Shown: positions 8,901 to 18,642 of the stretch, piece after piece | Layout: each line of letters starts with the position of its first letter | Numbering within the stretch: the stretch's first letter is position 1 | Source of the DNA: Chromatium okenii | Lineage (GTDB): Bacteria > Pseudomonadota > Gammaproteobacteria > Chromatiales > Chromatiaceae | DNA length: 64,000 nucleotides | NCBI RefSeq assembly: GCF_016583745.1 | Contig: NZ_NRRQ01000003.1 | Location: forward strand, 1 to 64,000 | Direction of reading: 5' to 3' | Notes under the pieces: generated by a model | Told to the model about the DNA's origin: nothing | The model's database searches: none | What the model saw: only the letters and a program-made list of their open reading frames with translations | Program-made: the position numbers and the translations under genes

Positions 8901-9632
8901 GCGGACGTATTGCAGCAAACAACCCGCTGCGCCAACCGCCAGCCGCAGCGCTGCGCAGCCAAAACCGCTGAGATCACGGGTGCCGAATTGGGCGCACAGC
9001 AGGCGCTCGCCGCTATCGGGATCAAAATGCCACGCCGGACGGCGGGTGATGCCGCGCTCCAGCCGCAGCTCCGTCGGCAACGCGCTGTCTTCATCGAGCA
9101 GAATTTCTGCCGGTTGCAGCCGCTCCAGCTCGCTGGTCAACGCCTCGCGGGTGGCGACTTCCAACACCGCAAAGCGTCCGCTGGAGAGTTCCAAATACGC
9201 CAGCCCGCAGCCGGTTTTACCCTCGGCGATGGCAAGCAACAGATTGTCATGGCGCTCTTCCAACAGCGCCTCATCGGTCAAGGTGCCGGGCGTGACGACG
9301 CGGGTCACGCGCCGTTCTACCGGGCCTTTGCTGGTCGCGGGATCGCCGATTTGTTCACAAATTGCCGCAGAAATACCTTTGCGCACCAATTTAACGAGAT
9401 AACTTTCCAGCGCGTGATACGGCACGCCTGCCATTGGAATGGCTTGACCGGCGGCGTGACCGCGTTTTGTGAGGGTAATATCAAGCAATTGCGCAGCTTG
9501 TTGGGCATCTTCAAAAAAGAGTTCATAAAAATCGCCCATGCGATAAAACAATAATACCTGCGGATATTCGGCTTTTAAGCGCAAATACTGCTGCATCATG
9601 GGAGTATGGTTAGCGAATAAATGACTGGTCAT
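5934..9632 (-). CDS. mutS: DNA mismatch-repair ATPase MutS, interrupted by an intein
   Basis: The frame codes for 1232 residues; without the intein (residues 626-989) MutS is 868 residues, close to the 853 of the E. coli protein. The mismatch-contact motif (GDFYELF) is near residue 33, then come connector, lever and clamp domains and the C-terminal ATPase. The Walker A loop GPNMGGK-ST is split between Lys 625 and Ser 990. Walker B ([13 protein letters not shown]) and the FATHYFEL segment lie after the intein. MutS recognises mismatches and recruits MutL. The host protein cannot bind ATP until the intein splices out. The gene is divergent from cobB. Confidence 0.97.
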   Translation of the reverse strand: MTSHLFANHTPMMQQYLRLKAEYPQVLLFYRMGDFYELFFEDAQQAAQLLDITLTKRGHAAGQAIPMAGVPYHALESYLVKLVRKGISAAICEQIGDPATSKGPVERRVTRVVTPGTLTDEALLEERHDNLLLAIAEGKTGCGLAYLELSSGRFAVLEVATREALTSELERLQPAEILLDEDSALPTELRLERGITRRPAWHFDPDSGERLLCAQFGTRDLSGFGCAALRLAVGAAGCLLQYVRATQCATLPHLRGLTTEQRDDALLLDAATHRNLEISASLTGRPAHTLLGIVDRTATAMGSRLLRRWLKRPLRAQEIAGSRHQAVTALLAAEASVTELHTTLAGSSDIERILARIALGSARPRDLTGLRDSLALLPALRKQLAVLTTTAAPLLAQIAAELGEHSDVLELLTRALLAQPPVLIRDGGVIAPGYDAELDELRALSDHADQFLLDFESRERARTGLPTLKVGYNRVHGYYIELGRAKAEQVPPDYQRRQTLKGVERYITAELKSFEDKVLSSRERALAREKMLYEALLMQLTTALEPLHTTAGALATLDVLTNLAERAATLHWQCPEFTSTRQLDIIEGRHPVVERILDLPFVANDLQLNATQQMLMITGPNMGGKCLAANTFIFTSQGLMSLAALKPHCAPEHDFAPLAHNVIVKSLHTQQTATHFYSGGIQKTIKITTGYGFSLKGTAEHKVRIKTDNGDEQWCCLGDLRGNEIIIIDRHIDLWGKTVAIPALPKIRNLKKQYPLPNKLSSDLAYLMGLLIGDGSLIYKNYLDFTNADRDITDAFTKICADLFHYTVVETPQYRYRLCSLQIRMFFAQLGLEYVNSLHKYIPESILIAPKEIVVAFLQGLFDTDGTVDNRYGNVELSTSSYQMATQVQLVLLNFGIIAALRTKKTTCHPNYIICIDGENAILFHQRVGFRLTHKKKSAALPDAELETLYKNNYFYDHIVSVTAQDAEVFDLSVTQEHAYIANGFVSHNSTYMRQTALIVLLAYSGSFVPAQTARIGPIDRIFSRIGASDDLAGGRSTFMVEMEETANILNNATAQSLVLMDEIGRGTSTFDGLSLAWACAVELATRIGALSLFATHYFELTQLADTHSGIANVHLDAVEHGHSIVFLHRVHAGAASQSYGLAVAALAGVPRVVIERARARLRDLEAGARRQAEREPPQLPLFTAPESQPAPQPESESPLHIALRELNPDELTPRDALAALYRLRALLNETK
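6666..7757 (-). mobile_element. Intein with DOD (LAGLIDADG) homing endonuclease inside mutS
   Basis: A 364-residue in-frame insertion in the MutS P-loop. Splicing features: Cys as first residue (block [13 protein letters not shown]), block B with TAEHKV, block F ([16 protein letters not shown]), block G VSHN ending in His-Asn, and Ser as the +1 extein residue. Two endonuclease motifs, [12 protein letters not shown] and [10 protein letters not shown], are spaced as in dodecapeptide homing enzymes and keep their acidic residues. Removing it restores GPNMGGKST exactly. Its coding sequence is A+T-richer than the flanking exteins, fitting later arrival. Established for inteins: insertion in conserved ATP-binding loops is common. 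Activity is inferred from intact motifs. Confidence 0.95.
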
Positions 9633-9681
9633 TGCATAAAAAAACTGTGGCAGTGAAAACGATTAAAAGGTATTGAATACG

Positions 9682-9705
9682 ACGCCTCATCACCCAATGA
9701 GGCGT
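9682..9705. promoter_or_regulatory. Inverted repeat in the mutS-cobB divergent spacer
   Basis: ACGCCTCAT and ATGAGGCGT form a perfect nine-base inverted repeat around a six-base loop in the 105-base spacer between the two divergent starts. It has no T-run on either side, so it is more likely an operator-like site or leader hairpin than a terminator. What would bind it is not known. Confidence 0.45.
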
Positions 9706-9737
9706 TACAAGTTGATTATAATGAGTTGTGGCGAGCG

Positions 9738-11474
9738 ATGAATCAAATTGTGATAGTCGGAATTGGCGGGCAGCGCGGCATGACGGTGGCGACGCTGACG
9801 GCAGCGGTGGATGCGGCGCTGGCGCAGGTCGGCGCGGTGCAGGTGAGCGGGTTGGCGACGCATGAGTGCAAAGCGACGGAACCGGCGCTGCTGGCGCTGG
9901 CGGCAGCGCGGGGCTGGCCGCTGCGGGCGTATTCATCGACGCAACTGGCGACAGTGCCGGTGCCCAATCCGTCGGAGCGCGTAGCGGCGGAAATGGCAAC
10001 GCCCAGCGTGGCGGAAGCGGCGGCGCTGCTGGCGGCAAATAGCCAGACGTTGTTGCTGGAAAAGTGCATTTCTCACGGCGCTGACGGCAAGGCGGTGACG
10101 GTCGCAGTGGCGCTGTGCCAATCGCCGCTCGCTACAACTGCCAACTGCCAACTGACAACTGACAACGCAATGCTCTGCCCGGCGCTATTTCTGACTGCGA
10201 CTGCGTCCGGGCAAGGCAAGACGACGTTTGTCGCGGCGTTGGCGCGTTATCACCAGCGGCTGGGGCGACGGGTGCGGGTGTTCAAAACTGGGCCTGATTT
10301 TCTTGATCCGATGATTTTGTCCCGCGCCAGCGGTGCCGAAGTGCTGCCGCTGGATATGTGGATGGTGGGCGCAGAAGACTGTCAGCGGGCGCTGTATCAG
10401 GCGGCGCGTGCGGCGGATTTGATTTTAATTGAGGGCGCGATGGGCTTGTTTGATGGGATGCCATCTGGTGCCGATCTCGCTGCGCAATTCGGCATTCCGG
10501 TGGCGGCGCTGATTGATGCGCGAGGCATGGGGCAGACGTTCGGGGCGCTGGCGCTGGGATTGGCGACGTATCGCCCGACGCTGGCATGTGCCGGAGTGAT
10601 CGCCAACCGCGTCGCCAGCGCCCGCCATGCCGAGATGATCGCAGCGGGAATGCCGCCAACGGTGCCATTTCTGGGCACCTTGCCGCGTTTGCCAGAAGCG
10701 GTGTTGCCGAGCCGTCATCTGGGGCTGGTGCAGGCGGAGGAAATCGCCGATCTCGATGCGCGGCTTGATGCGGCTGCGGATGCAATTGCGGCAACTGCGT
10801 TGGCGAGTTTGCCAGCGCCGGTGCGATTTCAAGCGCCGCTCCCAGCGCCAGCACTGCCGCAAGTGCTGACGGGACAACGGATTGCCGTTGCCCACGACGC
10901 AGCGTTTTCATTTTTATATGCCGATAATTTGCGCACATTGACGGCGCTGGGCGCGGCGCTGCATTTTTTCTCGCCGTTGACGGATGCGGCAGTTGACGCA
11001 GACGCGATCTATTTGCCGGGCGGTTATCCCGAATTGCATCTTGCGGCGCTGGCGGGCAATACGGCGATGAAAACGGCGCTGCGCCAGCACGTTGCTGCTG
11101 GTCGTCCGCTCTATGCTGAATGCGGCGGGATGTTGTATCTGCTTGATTCTTTGCGCGATCAAGCTGGTGCTGGCGCGGAAATGGTCGGGCTGCTCGCCGG
11201 GCGCGGGCAATTGCAAACGCGAGTGGCGGGGCTGGGAATGCAGGAACTGGCGACATCTTTGGGCAGTTTACGCGGGCATTGTTTTCATCATTCCACGCTG
11301 GAGACGGCGCTGGTGCCGCTCGGCTTCAGTCGGCGGCAGCGCGATGGCGCACGCGGCGAGGCGTTTTATCAACAGGGCGCGGTGCGAGCGAGCTATCTCC
11401 ATCTCTATTTTCCGTCAGCGCCAGCAGCAGCGGCGGCATTATTTCAACCTGCGCCGCTGGCGTTGGCTTGCTGA
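9738..11474 (+). CDS. cobB: CobE (CbiG C-terminal)-CobB fusion, cobalamin biosynthesis
   Basis: Two domains in one chain of 578 residues, started at ATG 9738 (upstream TTG 9726 is also possible). Residues 1 to about 130 match CobE, the C-terminal domain of CbiG (IVGIGGQRG, then a run around GWPLRAYSS, PNPSERV and GKAVTVAVA). Residues 145 to the end are cobyrinic acid a,c-diamide synthase: P-loop ATASGQGKTTF, KTGPDFLDP, and a C-terminal glutamine amidotransferase with the nucleophile in YAECGGMLYL. CobB amidates the a and c side chains of cobyrinic acid using Gln and ATP. The two parts are joined by a linker encoded by a heptamer repeat at 10135-10166. ATG 10170, just after it, could start CobB alone. 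Confidence 0.9.
   Translation: MNQIVIVGIGGQRGMTVATLTAAVDAALAQVGAVQVSGLATHECKATEPALLALAAARGWPLRAYSSTQLATVPVPNPSERVAAEMATPSVAEAAALLAANSQTLLLEKCISHGADGKAVTVAVALCQSPLATTANCQLTTDNAMLCPALFLTATASGQGKTTFVAALARYHQRLGRRVRVFKTGPDFLDPMILSRASGAEVLPLDMWMVGAEDCQRALYQAARAADLILIEGAMGLFDGMPSGADLAAQFGIPVAALIDARGMGQTFGALALGLATYRPTLACAGVIANRVASARHAEMIAAGMPPTVPFLGTLPRLPEAVLPSRHLGLVQAEEIADLDARLDAAADAIAATALASLPAPVRFQAPLPAPALPQVLTGQRIAVAHDAAFSFLYADNLRTLTALGAALHFFSPLTDAAVDADAIYLPGGYPELHLAALAGNTAMKTALRQHVAAGRPLYAECGGMLYLLDSLRDQAGAGAEMVGLLAGRGQLQTRVAGLGMQELATSLGSLRGHCFHHSTLETALVPLGFSRRQRDGARGEAFYQQGAVRASYLHLYFPSAPAAAAALFQPAPLALAC
10135..10166 (+). repeat. Heptamer tandem repeat in the CobE-CobB linker
   Basis: CAACTGC, CAACTGC, CAACTGA, CAACTGA, then CAAC: four and a half seven-base units. 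As seven is not a multiple of three, each unit changes the frame; the present copy number keeps CobE and CobB in frame. Similar heptamer tracts occur as dispersed repeats in other bacteria (general knowledge). Confidence 0.8.
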
Positions 11475-11511
11475 ACTGACGGCAGGCGGGTATATTCCGC
11501 GCCTCAACGCC

Positions 11512-11587
11512 GGGTCGTTAGCTCAGTTGGTAGAGCAGTGGACTCTTAATCCATCGGTCGTAGGTTCGAATCCTACACGACCCACCA
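11512..11587 (+). tRNA. tRNA-Lys (CTT anticodon)
   Basis: A complete cloverleaf: acceptor stem GGGTCGT paired with ACGACCC, D arm AGCTCAGTTGGTAGAGC, anticodon loop CTCTTAA giving CTT (reads AAG), T arm with GGTTCGAATCC, and an encoded CCA at 11585-11587. It is followed by a strong terminator and lies between cobB and purE. Confidence 0.96.
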
Positions 11588-11592
11588 TATTG

Positions 11593-11622
11593 AAAAAGCC
11601 GCTGATTTCAGCGGCTTTTTTT
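11593..11622 (+). terminator. Intrinsic terminator after tRNA-Lys
   Basis: AAAAAGCCGCTGA and TCAGCGGCTTTTT form a near-perfect thirteen-pair stem with a two-base loop and a run of Ts. With its A-run on the other side it may also end the leftward purK-purE transcript. Confidence 0.9.
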
Positions 11623-11648
11623 GTGGCTTGAATAATGATCGTGCCGAT

Positions 11649-12167
11649 TTATTGCGTGGTCGCGCCTTCCAATTGCGCCGCCTTATCCAGCACCAACAGC
11701 TCTAACTCCTGTTTGTAACACACGATCCGCTCGCGCAACGCCGGGTCAGCAACGCCGAGAATCTGCGCGGCGAGAATGCCAGCATTTTTCGCGCCATTGA
11801 TCGCCACCGTCGCCACCGGCACTCCGGCTGGCATCTGCACAATCGACAGCAGCGAATCCTCGCCGGACAAAAAGGTGCTTTTCACCGGCACCCCAATCAC
11901 CGGCAACGGCGTGAGCGCAGCCGCCATGCCCGGCAAATGTGCCGCGCCGCCTGCGCCCGCAATGATGACGTGCAGTCCGCGAGCAGCAGCGGTTGCCGCG
12001 TAGTCATATAACCGCCGCGGCGTGCGATGCGCCGAGACAATCGTCATCTCATACGCCACGCCAAATTCCGTCAAAATCGCTGCGGCCTCACGCATCACCG
12101 GCAAATCCGAATCGCTGCCCATGATGATGCCAACCTGTGCCGAAGCCGGTTGCTTTAGCTGTTTCAC
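11649..12167 (-). CDS. purE: N5-carboxyaminoimidazole ribonucleotide mutase PurE
   Basis: A 172-residue class I PurE that moves the carboxyl group of N5-CAIR to carbon, giving CAIR, in purine synthesis. The phosphate and substrate loops are clear: [13 protein letters not shown] near the start and [13 protein letters not shown] with the catalytic His. The octameric flavodoxin-like fold is implied by length and motifs. Its ATG overlaps the purK stop by four bases, so purK-purE is a coupled operon read leftward. Confidence 0.96.
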   Translation of the reverse strand: MKQLKQPASAQVGIIMGSDSDLPVMREAAAILTEFGVAYEMTIVSAHRTPRRLYDYAATAAARGLHVIIAGAGGAAHLPGMAAALTPLPVIGVPVKSTFLSGEDSLLSIVQMPAGVPVATVAINGAKNAGILAAQILGVADPALRERIVCYKQELELLVLDKAAQLEGATTQ

Positions 12168-13324
12168 GGGTGATCTTCTCCTGAAATTTCAATCAACTCG
12201 CGCACCTGTTGCGCCTTGCGGCACGCGGTGGCGAGATCAGGATCCAACACCGTCACATGCCCCATTTTGCGAAACGGCGCGGTCGCTGCCTTGCCGTACA
12301 GGTGCAAACAGACGCCGGGAATTGCCAGCGCCGCCGCCAGACCTTTAATCACCGGGCGTCCACGATGTCCGGGCGCACCGAGCAGGTTAATCATCGCCGC
12401 CGGTGATAATTGATCGGTTGCCCCCAGCGGCAAACCGACAACGGCGCGGAGATGTTGCTCAAACTGATCGGTCACGTTCGCTTCAATCGTGTGATGACCG
12501 GAATTGTGGGTGCGCGGCGCGACCTCATTGACCAGCAAACTGCCGTCTTCTTGTAAAAACATCTCCACCCCGAAGATGCCGACCCCGCCGAGCACTGCCA
12601 CCGTGCGCATCGCCAATGCTTGTGCAGCTTGGGCGATGGCAACGGGAATTTGCGCCGGTGCCAACAAGAGATCAAGCACATTTTCCCCGGCGCGAAACCG
12701 CATCTCGACCACCGGATAGGTGCGGCAATCGCCATCGCGCCCGCGTGCCACCAGCACTGCCAATTCTTTCGTCGCTGGAATCAGGCGCTCCAACAACGAT
12801 GGCACCGGCAGATGCTGCGCAAAGTCAGCCGCACTGGACAAAATAGCGACGCCGCGCCCGTCATAACCACCGCGCCGCGCTTTTTGCACCAACGGATACC
12901 CAAACGCGGCAAAATCCGCCGGATTCGGCGTGGGCATGGCGATGAAGGGCGCAGTCGGAATGCCAGCAGCGGCAAGCGCCTGTTTTTGCGTGAGTTTGTC
13001 TTGGATCAGCGCCAGCACCTGCGGCGAGGGATGAATCTGATGCCCTTCGCGCTCCAATTGGATCAGCGTCTCGGTGTCGATGTCTTCAATGTCAAAAGTG
13101 GTCACGTCACACGACGCCGTCAGCTCGCGCAGCTTGGCGGGATCGTGCGAGTGGCCGACGATTTGATGACCGGCGACTTGACCGGCGGGCGAGCCGGGCG
13201 TGGGATCAAGCACCACGCAGGTGCAGCCGAGACGTTTGGCGGCTTTGGCCATCATGCGTCCGAGTTGACCGCCACCGATGATGCCAAGGCGAACGAGCGG
13301 GAGAGGGAGATAAGTGTCGGTCAT
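12164..13324 (-). CDS. purK: N5-carboxyaminoimidazole ribonucleotide synthase PurK
   Basis: A 386-residue ATP-grasp enzyme that joins bicarbonate to AIR with ATP to give N5-CAIR, the substrate of PurE. Visible are the N-terminal [16 protein letters not shown] Rossmann-like loop, the ATP-grasp core ([15 protein letters not shown]), and the metal-binding [16 protein letters not shown] stretch. Length agrees with family members of about 355-390. It is the first gene of the purKE pair and starts 38 bases from the oppositely directed gene at 13363. Confidence 0.96.
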   Translation of the reverse strand: MTDTYLPLPLVRLGIIGGGQLGRMMAKAAKRLGCTCVVLDPTPGSPAGQVAGHQIVGHSHDPAKLRELTASCDVTTFDIEDIDTETLIQLEREGHQIHPSPQVLALIQDKLTQKQALAAAGIPTAPFIAMPTPNPADFAAFGYPLVQKARRGGYDGRGVAILSSAADFAQHLPVPSLLERLIPATKELAVLVARGRDGDCRTYPVVEMRFRAGENVLDLLLAPAQIPVAIAQAAQALAMRTVAVLGGVGIFGVEMFLQEDGSLLVNEVAPRTHNSGHHTIEANVTDQFEQHLRAVVGLPLGATDQLSPAAMINLLGAPGHRGRPVIKGLAAALAIPGVCLHLYGKAATAPFRKMGHVTVLDPDLATACRKAQQVRELIEISGEDHP

Positions 13325-13362
13325 GGTTCGTCAATTGGTGTGGTGATGAGGAAGAGAAACAA

Positions 13363-13758
13363 ATGGCAAAAAAACGTTTTCCATGTGGACATCAAGGACA
13401 GGGACAATACTGTCATCGCTGTGCGCAAGAACAGAATCAAACTGCTAAACAAGAACAGACTCAAATTGCACATCAAGAATGGCTGGCTTTATTCGAGTCT
13501 GATCCGGTGAATTTGCGGCGACTCGATAATAAACAGTTGATTGATAAAGCGAGAAAAATCATCAATGATATTCATGCTGGAGTGTCATATACCCACTATA
13601 AAGGAAAACGGATGCGTTACAACCGCGATATTATTTCGGTTCCTGTCAACCGCGATTATCGTTTAGTGTTTCATACGCTTGAAGGGAAAATTCAAGTGTA
13701 TAAGTTAATGAGCCATGAAGAATACAATGTGAAAAAGCCGGGTGAAAAAAACCGCTAA
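13363..13758 (+). CDS. Zinc-knuckle protein with ParE/RelE-like toxin domain
   Basis: A 131-residue protein with two parts. The N terminus holds a short metal-binding cluster (CGHQGQGQYCHRC), then a glutamine-rich helix. The C-terminal 75 residues resemble the ParE/RelE toxin fold: strands containing RYNRDIISVPVNRDYRLVF and a last strand with YKLMSHEEYN. The start has a strong GAGGAAGAG ribosome-binding site. There is no antitoxin-sized gene beside it. It could be a solitary toxin-like ribonuclease or a domesticated RNA-binding protein. Function is unknown; the fold assignment is by eye. Confidence 0.6.
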   Translation: MAKKRFPCGHQGQGQYCHRCAQEQNQTAKQEQTQIAHQEWLALFESDPVNLRRLDNKQLIDKARKIINDIHAGVSYTHYKGKRMRYNRDIISVPVNRDYRLVFHTLEGKIQVYKLMSHEEYNVKKPGEKNR

Positions 13759-13763
13759 TTGTT

Positions 13764-14417
13764 TTATTGCACACTGCGCAACCACGCCGGCAACGCGCTC
13801 ACGCTGTCCAAACATGCCAGCGGCTGAAATGCCAATAACCGTTCGGCAGAATGCACGCCGCAACATACTGCGACCGCCGCCGTGCCCGCGTTGTGCGCCA
13901 TTTGCAGGTCATATTCGGTGTCACCCACCATCAACGTCGCTGCCGGGCGAACGCCCAGCTCGTCCATGATGTCAAACAACATCTGCGGATTCGGTTTTGA
14001 GCACGTTTCATCGGCGCAGCGCGTCGCATGAAAAAAGCCGTTTAAGTCAGTCTCGGCGAGCGCCAGATTCAACCCTACCCGACTTTTGCCGGTCGCCACC
14101 GCCAACAAATACCCGTGCGCGGCGAGCTGTTCGAGCGCCTCGCGCACTCCGGCAAATAACTGCGAGCGCGTCGGATTCGTCACCAAAAAATGCTGGCGAT
14201 ACCGTTCAATCAAATTGGCGCACAGCGTCGCATCCGCCGTCGGATACAGCCGCAGCATCGACTCTTCCAAACCCAGCCCGATGATGTCGCGGGCAGCAGC
14301 GTGGCTCGGTGCGGGCAGAGCAAGATCGACAAACGCCGCCTGCAAACAGGTGACGATCCGCGCTTCGGAATCCATCAACGTTCCGTCCCAATCAAATGCG
14401 ATCAATTCAACCGTCAC
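13764..14417 (-). CDS. HAD-family phosphatase (phosphoglycolate phosphatase-like)
   Basis: A 217-residue haloacid-dehalogenase hydrolase. Motif I is FDWDGTLMDSEA (nucleophile and acid-base Asp), motif II is in the VATGKSRVG region, motif III the Lys of KPNPQML, and motif IV MVGDTEYDLQMA. The helical cap lies between residues 15 and 85. Such enzymes remove phosphate from small sugars or glycolate; the exact substrate is not evident. The start overlaps the rluC stop by four bases, an arrangement repeated in many proteobacteria, so the two are co-transcribed. Confidence 0.88.
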   Translation of the reverse strand: MTVELIAFDWDGTLMDSEARIVTCLQAAFVDLALPAPSHAAARDIIGLGLEESMLRLYPTADATLCANLIERYRQHFLVTNPTRSQLFAGVREALEQLAAHGYLLAVATGKSRVGLNLALAETDLNGFFHATRCADETCSKPNPQMLFDIMDELGVRPAATLMVGDTEYDLQMAHNAGTAAVAVCCGVHSAERLLAFQPLACLDSVSALPAWLRSVQ

Positions 14418-15427
14418 GCTTTGGCTCCCAATGCAGTTAAAACCTGTGTTAATTCAAGCGGCAAGGGCGCTTCAATGCGCAGTGCAGATTCCCCCTTTTT
14501 TCCGGTTGCCAACGGAATCCGCAGCAGCGCCGCGTGTAAAAACAACCGCGTCAGCCCCGCCGCTTTTAGCAGCCGATTTGCCGCCTCGTTGCCATATTTC
14601 GGATCACCCGCCAGCGGCGTGCCGAGATGGGCGGCGTGAACGCGGATTTGATGGGTACGCCCGGTGATGAGCTGCGCCTCCACCAGCGTCAAAATCTGCC
14701 CCTGCCATTCCAACCGCTGCAAGCGCCGCAGCCGCGTCCGCGCTGGTTTGCCGTCTACCAAATCAACGCGCACCAGCCGCTCACCGCTGCTTAACACATT
14801 TTTTTGCAACGGCACATCCACCGTCATCTCCGCTCGCGGCAAATCGCCCACCAGCAGCGCGATATACCGTTTATCCAGCTTGCCGTCGCGGATCAATTGA
14901 TGCAGCTCGCGCAACGCGCTGCGCCGTTTGCTGATGATGATGCAGCCAGAAGTGTCGCGGTCGAGCCGATGCACCAGCTCCAATTCGTGCCCGGGGCGCA
15001 GTTGGCGCAACGCTTCAATCAAGCCGTAACTCAGCCCGCTGCCGCCGTGTACCGCCAGCCCGCTCGGTTTATTGAGCACCAGCAGCCGCTCATCTTCAAA
15101 CAGCACTCCGCGCTCCAATTGCGCCAATTGCGGCGCGGGCGCATGTCCGGGCGCTGCTGGCGCGGCAAGATGCAGCGGCGGAATCCGCACCACGTCGCCG
15201 CAGCGCACCCGATAGTCCGCTTTGATGCGTCCTTTATTCACGCGCACCTCGCCGCGCCGCAGCACCCGATACAGGTGACTGCGCGGCACACCTTTGAGAA
15301 TCCGCAGCAGAAAATTGTCAATCCGTTGCCCGTCGGCTTCGGCAGTGACGGTGACGTGCTGAACCGCAGGTGGCGCACTTGAGGCGGGAATTGGGGGCTG
15401 AGACGGTAAATTATGTTGTAATTTCAA
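14414..15427 (-). CDS. rluC: 23S rRNA pseudouridine synthase RluC
   Basis: A 337-residue RluA-family enzyme that converts uridines of 23S rRNA (positions 955, 2504 and 2580 in E. coli) to pseudouridine. It has an N-terminal S4 RNA-binding domain (QRIDNFLLRILKGVPRSHLY, residues 35-95) and the catalytic domain with HRLDRDTSG carrying the active-site Asp, then GRTHQIRVHAAHLG. It is divergent from rne, as in many gammaproteobacteria. An alanine- and proline-rich insert separates the S4 and catalytic domains. Confidence 0.95.
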   Translation of the reverse strand: MKLQHNLPSQPPIPASSAPPAVQHVTVTAEADGQRIDNFLLRILKGVPRSHLYRVLRRGEVRVNKGRIKADYRVRCGDVVRIPPLHLAAPAAPGHAPAPQLAQLERGVLFEDERLLVLNKPSGLAVHGGSGLSYGLIEALRQLRPGHELELVHRLDRDTSGCIIISKRRSALRELHQLIRDGKLDKRYIALLVGDLPRAEMTVDVPLQKNVLSSGERLVRVDLVDGKPARTRLRRLQRLEWQGQILTLVEAQLITGRTHQIRVHAAHLGTPLAGDPKYGNEAANRLLKAAGLTRLFLHAALLRIPLATGKKGESALRIEAPLPLELTQVLTALGAKA

Positions 15428-16018
15428 GAGGATTTAATCCGAACGAAGTGGCTTAATTGCTGCAAATAGGCTTTCACTGGTACCATTGGTGCCGTGCGCT
15501 GGCGAGTGGAATCGCGTTTTTACAGAGTAAATTTTGCGTTGTGGGCATCGATTGACCACCAATGACACGCCAATTTTTGGCAGATTGAACAAACCTGCCA
15601 CCTCTTTCTCCCCAGTTCCATCTCTTGATTTTCCGCACCGAGCCTGCTGCATTTCAACCGCCGTGCAGTGGCTTTGCAACCCGCGCACCTGTAAGCAAGT
15701 GGCGGATTCTACACCAGTTATTGATTCAACGGGGTGTGCGCTGACCGGTCAGTTGCACCGCTGCTCGCCACGCCGTTGTCTGATCTGCTCCTCCTTGAGT
15801 CAGATCATCCATCGCGGATTTTCAACCCTAGCGGTCGAAATCCGTTCATGCTTGTTGAAGTGCGCGTGCCCGATGGTGCGCCTCCACGCGAATGACCGCA
15901 CGAGAGAGTGCTTGCGCCTGCGCATTGCGAGCCAAACTCAACCGTCCGCAGTACCGATGCGAGGGGTCAACGGCGAGGCGCCCAATCACGGAGCACGCGC
16001 CGTGGTGAGAGACACACA
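15428..16018 (+). promoter_or_regulatory. Long leader and promoter region upstream of rne
   Basis: 591 bases without a convincing gene separate rluC from the rne start; the open frames there have no homologue-like features. In E. coli, rne carries a long 5' leader whose hairpins let RNase E control its own mRNA, and the length and position here fit that arrangement (inference). The leader is C+G-rich, and the in-frame extension of rne upstream of 16019 is not supported. Confidence 0.5.
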
Positions 16019-18619
16019 ATGAAAAGAATGCTGATTAACGCCACCCAGCCCGAAGAGCTGCGCGTGGCGACCGTTGACGGCCAACTGCTGTACAACCTTG
16101 ACATCGAATCACCGGGACGGGAACAGAAAAAAGCCAACATTTACAAAGGCATCATCACCCGCGTTGAACCCAGTTTAGAAGCCGCTTTCGTTGAATATGG
16201 TGCCGACCGGCACGGCTTTCTCCCGCTGAAAGAAATCGCCCGCAGCTATTTTGAACCGGAAACCACCAAATCCGGTGCTCGCGTCAGCATTAAAGACTCC
16301 GTGCGCGAAGGGCGCGAAGTTGTCATCCAGATTGATAAAGAAGAACGCGGTAGCAAGGGCGCAGCCCTCACCACCTTTATCTCGTTGGCGGGGCGCTATC
16401 TCGTCTTGATGCCCAACAATCCCCGCGCCGGCGGCGTGTCACGGCGCATTGAAGGGCAAGATCGCAGCGAACTGCGCGAAGCAATGAGCCAGCTCGTGAT
16501 TCCTGAAGACATGGGGCTGATCGTTCGCACCGCCGGCGTTGGCAAAAATGTTGAGGAATTACAGTGGGATTTGGATTATTTGCTGCAACTGTGGCGAGCG
16601 ATTGAAACTTCCAGCGCCAGCCGCAAAGCGCCTTTTCTCATTTATCAAGAAAGCGACGTCATCATCCGCTCCATCCGCGATTATCTTCGCGCCGACATCG
16701 GCGAGATCGTGATTGATGATCGCGCCGTTTACGACCGCGCCGAGAATTTCATCCGCCAAGTCATGCCGCAGAACCTCAAAAAGCTGCGGCTGTATGACGA
16801 CGAAGTGCCGCTGTTCACCCGCTATCAGATTGAAAGTCAAATCGAAACTGCGTTTCAGCGCGAAGTCCGGCTGCCGTCGGGCGGCTCAATTGTGATTGAC
16901 CACACCGAGGCGCTGACCTCAATTGACATCAATTCCGCCCGCTCGACGCGTGGCGCTGACATCGAAGAAACCGCGCTCAATACCAATCTGGAGGCTTCAG
17001 ATGAAATCGCCCGCCAACTGCGGCTGCGCGATCTTGGCGGTTTATTTGTGATTGATTTCATCGACATGACGCCGTTGAAAAACCAACGCGCCGTCGAAGA
17101 TCGGCTGCGCGATGCGCTGAAACAGGATCGGGCGCGAGTGCAATTAGCGCGGATTTCGCGCTTTGGTTTGCTGGAAATGTCGCGCCAGCGCCTGCGTCCC
17201 TCGCTCGGCGAATCCAGCCAGCAAGTGTGTCCACGCTGCAAAGGTCAGGGCACGTTGCGCGGGGTGGAATCGCTGGCGCTGTCGATTTTGCGCATCGTCG
17301 AGGAAGAGGCGATGAAAGAGAGCACTGAGCGCGTGATTGCGCATTTGCCGGTCAGCGTCGCCACGTTTTTGCTCAACGAAAAACGCCGCGCCATTCTCGA
17401 TATTGAAGCGCGACAAAATACCGAAGTGCTGCTGCTGCCGAATGAGCATCTGTTGACGCCCGATTACCGCATTGAGCGGGTGCGGTTGCAGGACGTGAAA
17501 ACTGCCGAGGGGCTGCCAGCCAGCTATGTGTTGACCGCGCAGCCAGAACCAACCGTCGCTCCGCTGTACGCCAAACTGGAGACGAAGCTCGGTCAGCCCC
17601 CGCGCATTGAGGAACCGGCAGTGCGGCAAGCCGCGCCTGATGTGCCCGTGCCGTCGCGCCCAGACACCATCGGACGTGCCGAGCCAGAAAGTTTGTTGAA
17701 ACGGATTTGGACGGGGCTGTTTATGCCGCGAGTGGTGGAGGCGTCGCCACCTCCGGCGGTGATGAGCGAGGAAGCCGACAATCAGCCGCTGGCGCGGGTG
17801 CAGCCATCCAGTGCTGACCGTGATCCGCAGCCGTTGCGTCCGCGCACCGCTGGCAGCAATCGCCATGAACGCGAGCGTCCACCAGCAGCGCCGCGTGTGC
17901 ATCAATCCCGCGAGGAGCGGCAGGCGCGTCCGCCGAATCGCAATCGCCATGAAACGACCTCCAGCGCCGACCGTGATCCGGCACCAGCTCCGGCTGATGC
18001 TGAGGGCGCAGCGGAAAGTCGTTCGCGTCGTCCGCCGCGTCCACCCCGCGAGCCGCGCCCCGAACGTGAGCCGCGAGTGCCGGTGCCGGTTGCAGAGGTT
18101 GCGCCACCGAGCGCGGTTGATACGGTCGCACCGCCGGAGACCACTGGGCAGCGGTGGTGGGAGACGACGGTGGAATCGGCTGAGGACGAGCGGGAAGTGG
18201 CGGAGCCGGTGGATAACGTGAAAGCGTCACGGCAGCCAGTGCGACATGAAGCGCCTGCGCCCGATGCTGATTTTGATGCCACCGACAGTGACACGGACGG
18301 TGATGGCGAGGATGAATCTGGCGAAGCAACGGCGGCAAATCCAGCGCGGGCGCGGTCGTCACGGCGGCGGCGCGGTGGGCGCAATCGGCGGCGTCCGGCG
18401 GTGAATGCCGATGGCAGCGTCAATGCTGAGGAAGGCGCTGAGGCGGAGGCGGTTGAGTCGCCGGCAGCGGAGAACAGTGGCGCGACGGCTGCGCCAGCGA
18501 TGCCGTTATTACCACCGCCGGTGGTGGCGCAACCCGCGCCGGTGGTGCCAGAACCAGCGCCGCGTCCGGTCATCATTTTGGGCGATGATTCCCAACGGAC
18601 GAAAGAAGACAACGTTTAA
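16019..18619 (+). CDS. rne: Ribonuclease E
   Basis: An 866-residue endoribonuclease that cuts A+U-rich single-stranded RNA and organises the degradosome. Start is ATG 16019 ([17 protein letters not shown]), matching the family. The S1 domain is at about residues 35-120 ([20 protein letters not shown]). The metal-binding Asp residues lie in SIDINSAR and FVIDFIDM, and the zinc-link CPRCKGQGT lies near residue 405. From about residue 520 the chain is disordered and rich in Arg, Pro and Glu ([11 protein letters not shown] near the end), as expected for the scaffold half that binds RNA and partners. That half is not conserved enough to name the partners. Confidence 0.96.
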   Translation: MKRMLINATQPEELRVATVDGQLLYNLDIESPGREQKKANIYKGIITRVEPSLEAAFVEYGADRHGFLPLKEIARSYFEPETTKSGARVSIKDSVREGREVVIQIDKEERGSKGAALTTFISLAGRYLVLMPNNPRAGGVSRRIEGQDRSELREAMSQLVIPEDMGLIVRTAGVGKNVEELQWDLDYLLQLWRAIETSSASRKAPFLIYQESDVIIRSIRDYLRADIGEIVIDDRAVYDRAENFIRQVMPQNLKKLRLYDDEVPLFTRYQIESQIETAFQREVRLPSGGSIVIDHTEALTSIDINSARSTRGADIEETALNTNLEASDEIARQLRLRDLGGLFVIDFIDMTPLKNQRAVEDRLRDALKQDRARVQLARISRFGLLEMSRQRLRPSLGESSQQVCPRCKGQGTLRGVESLALSILRIVEEEAMKESTERVIAHLPVSVATFLLNEKRRAILDIEARQNTEVLLLPNEHLLTPDYRIERVRLQDVKTAEGLPASYVLTAQPEPTVAPLYAKLETKLGQPPRIEEPAVRQAAPDVPVPSRPDTIGRAEPESLLKRIWTGLFMPRVVEASPPPAVMSEEADNQPLARVQPSSADRDPQPLRPRTAGSNRHERERPPAAPRVHQSREERQARPPNRNRHETTSSADRDPAPAPADAEGAAESRSRRPPRPPREPRPEREPRVPVPVAEVAPPSAVDTVAPPETTGQRWWETTVESAEDEREVAEPVDNVKASRQPVRHEAPAPDADFDATDSDTDGDGEDESGEATAANPARARSSRRRRGGRNRRRPAVNADGSVNAEEGAEAEAVESPAAENSGATAAPAMPLLPPPVVAQPAPVVPEPAPRPVIILGDDSQRTKEDNV

Positions 18620-18642
18620 TTAAACCGTTCGCTGTTTTCAGC

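Noticed and set aside
8610-9554. 314-codon open frame on the plus strand across mutS
   Set aside because: It is the reverse shadow of the G+C-rich mutS 5' half; it lacks a ribosome-binding site and any protein-like motif, while mutS is certain.
10282-11256. 324-codon open frame on the minus strand across cobB
   Set aside because: Low-complexity Pro/Arg/Ala shadow opposite clear CobB motifs.
12620-13510. 296-codon plus-strand frame across purK
   Set aside because: Shadow of purK; it also overlaps the well-supported gene at 13363 in another frame.
15908-16018. N-terminal extension of RNase E upstream of ATG 16019
   Set aside because: The 37 extra codons are Arg/Ser-rich and unlike the family; [10 protein letters not shown] is the normal start.
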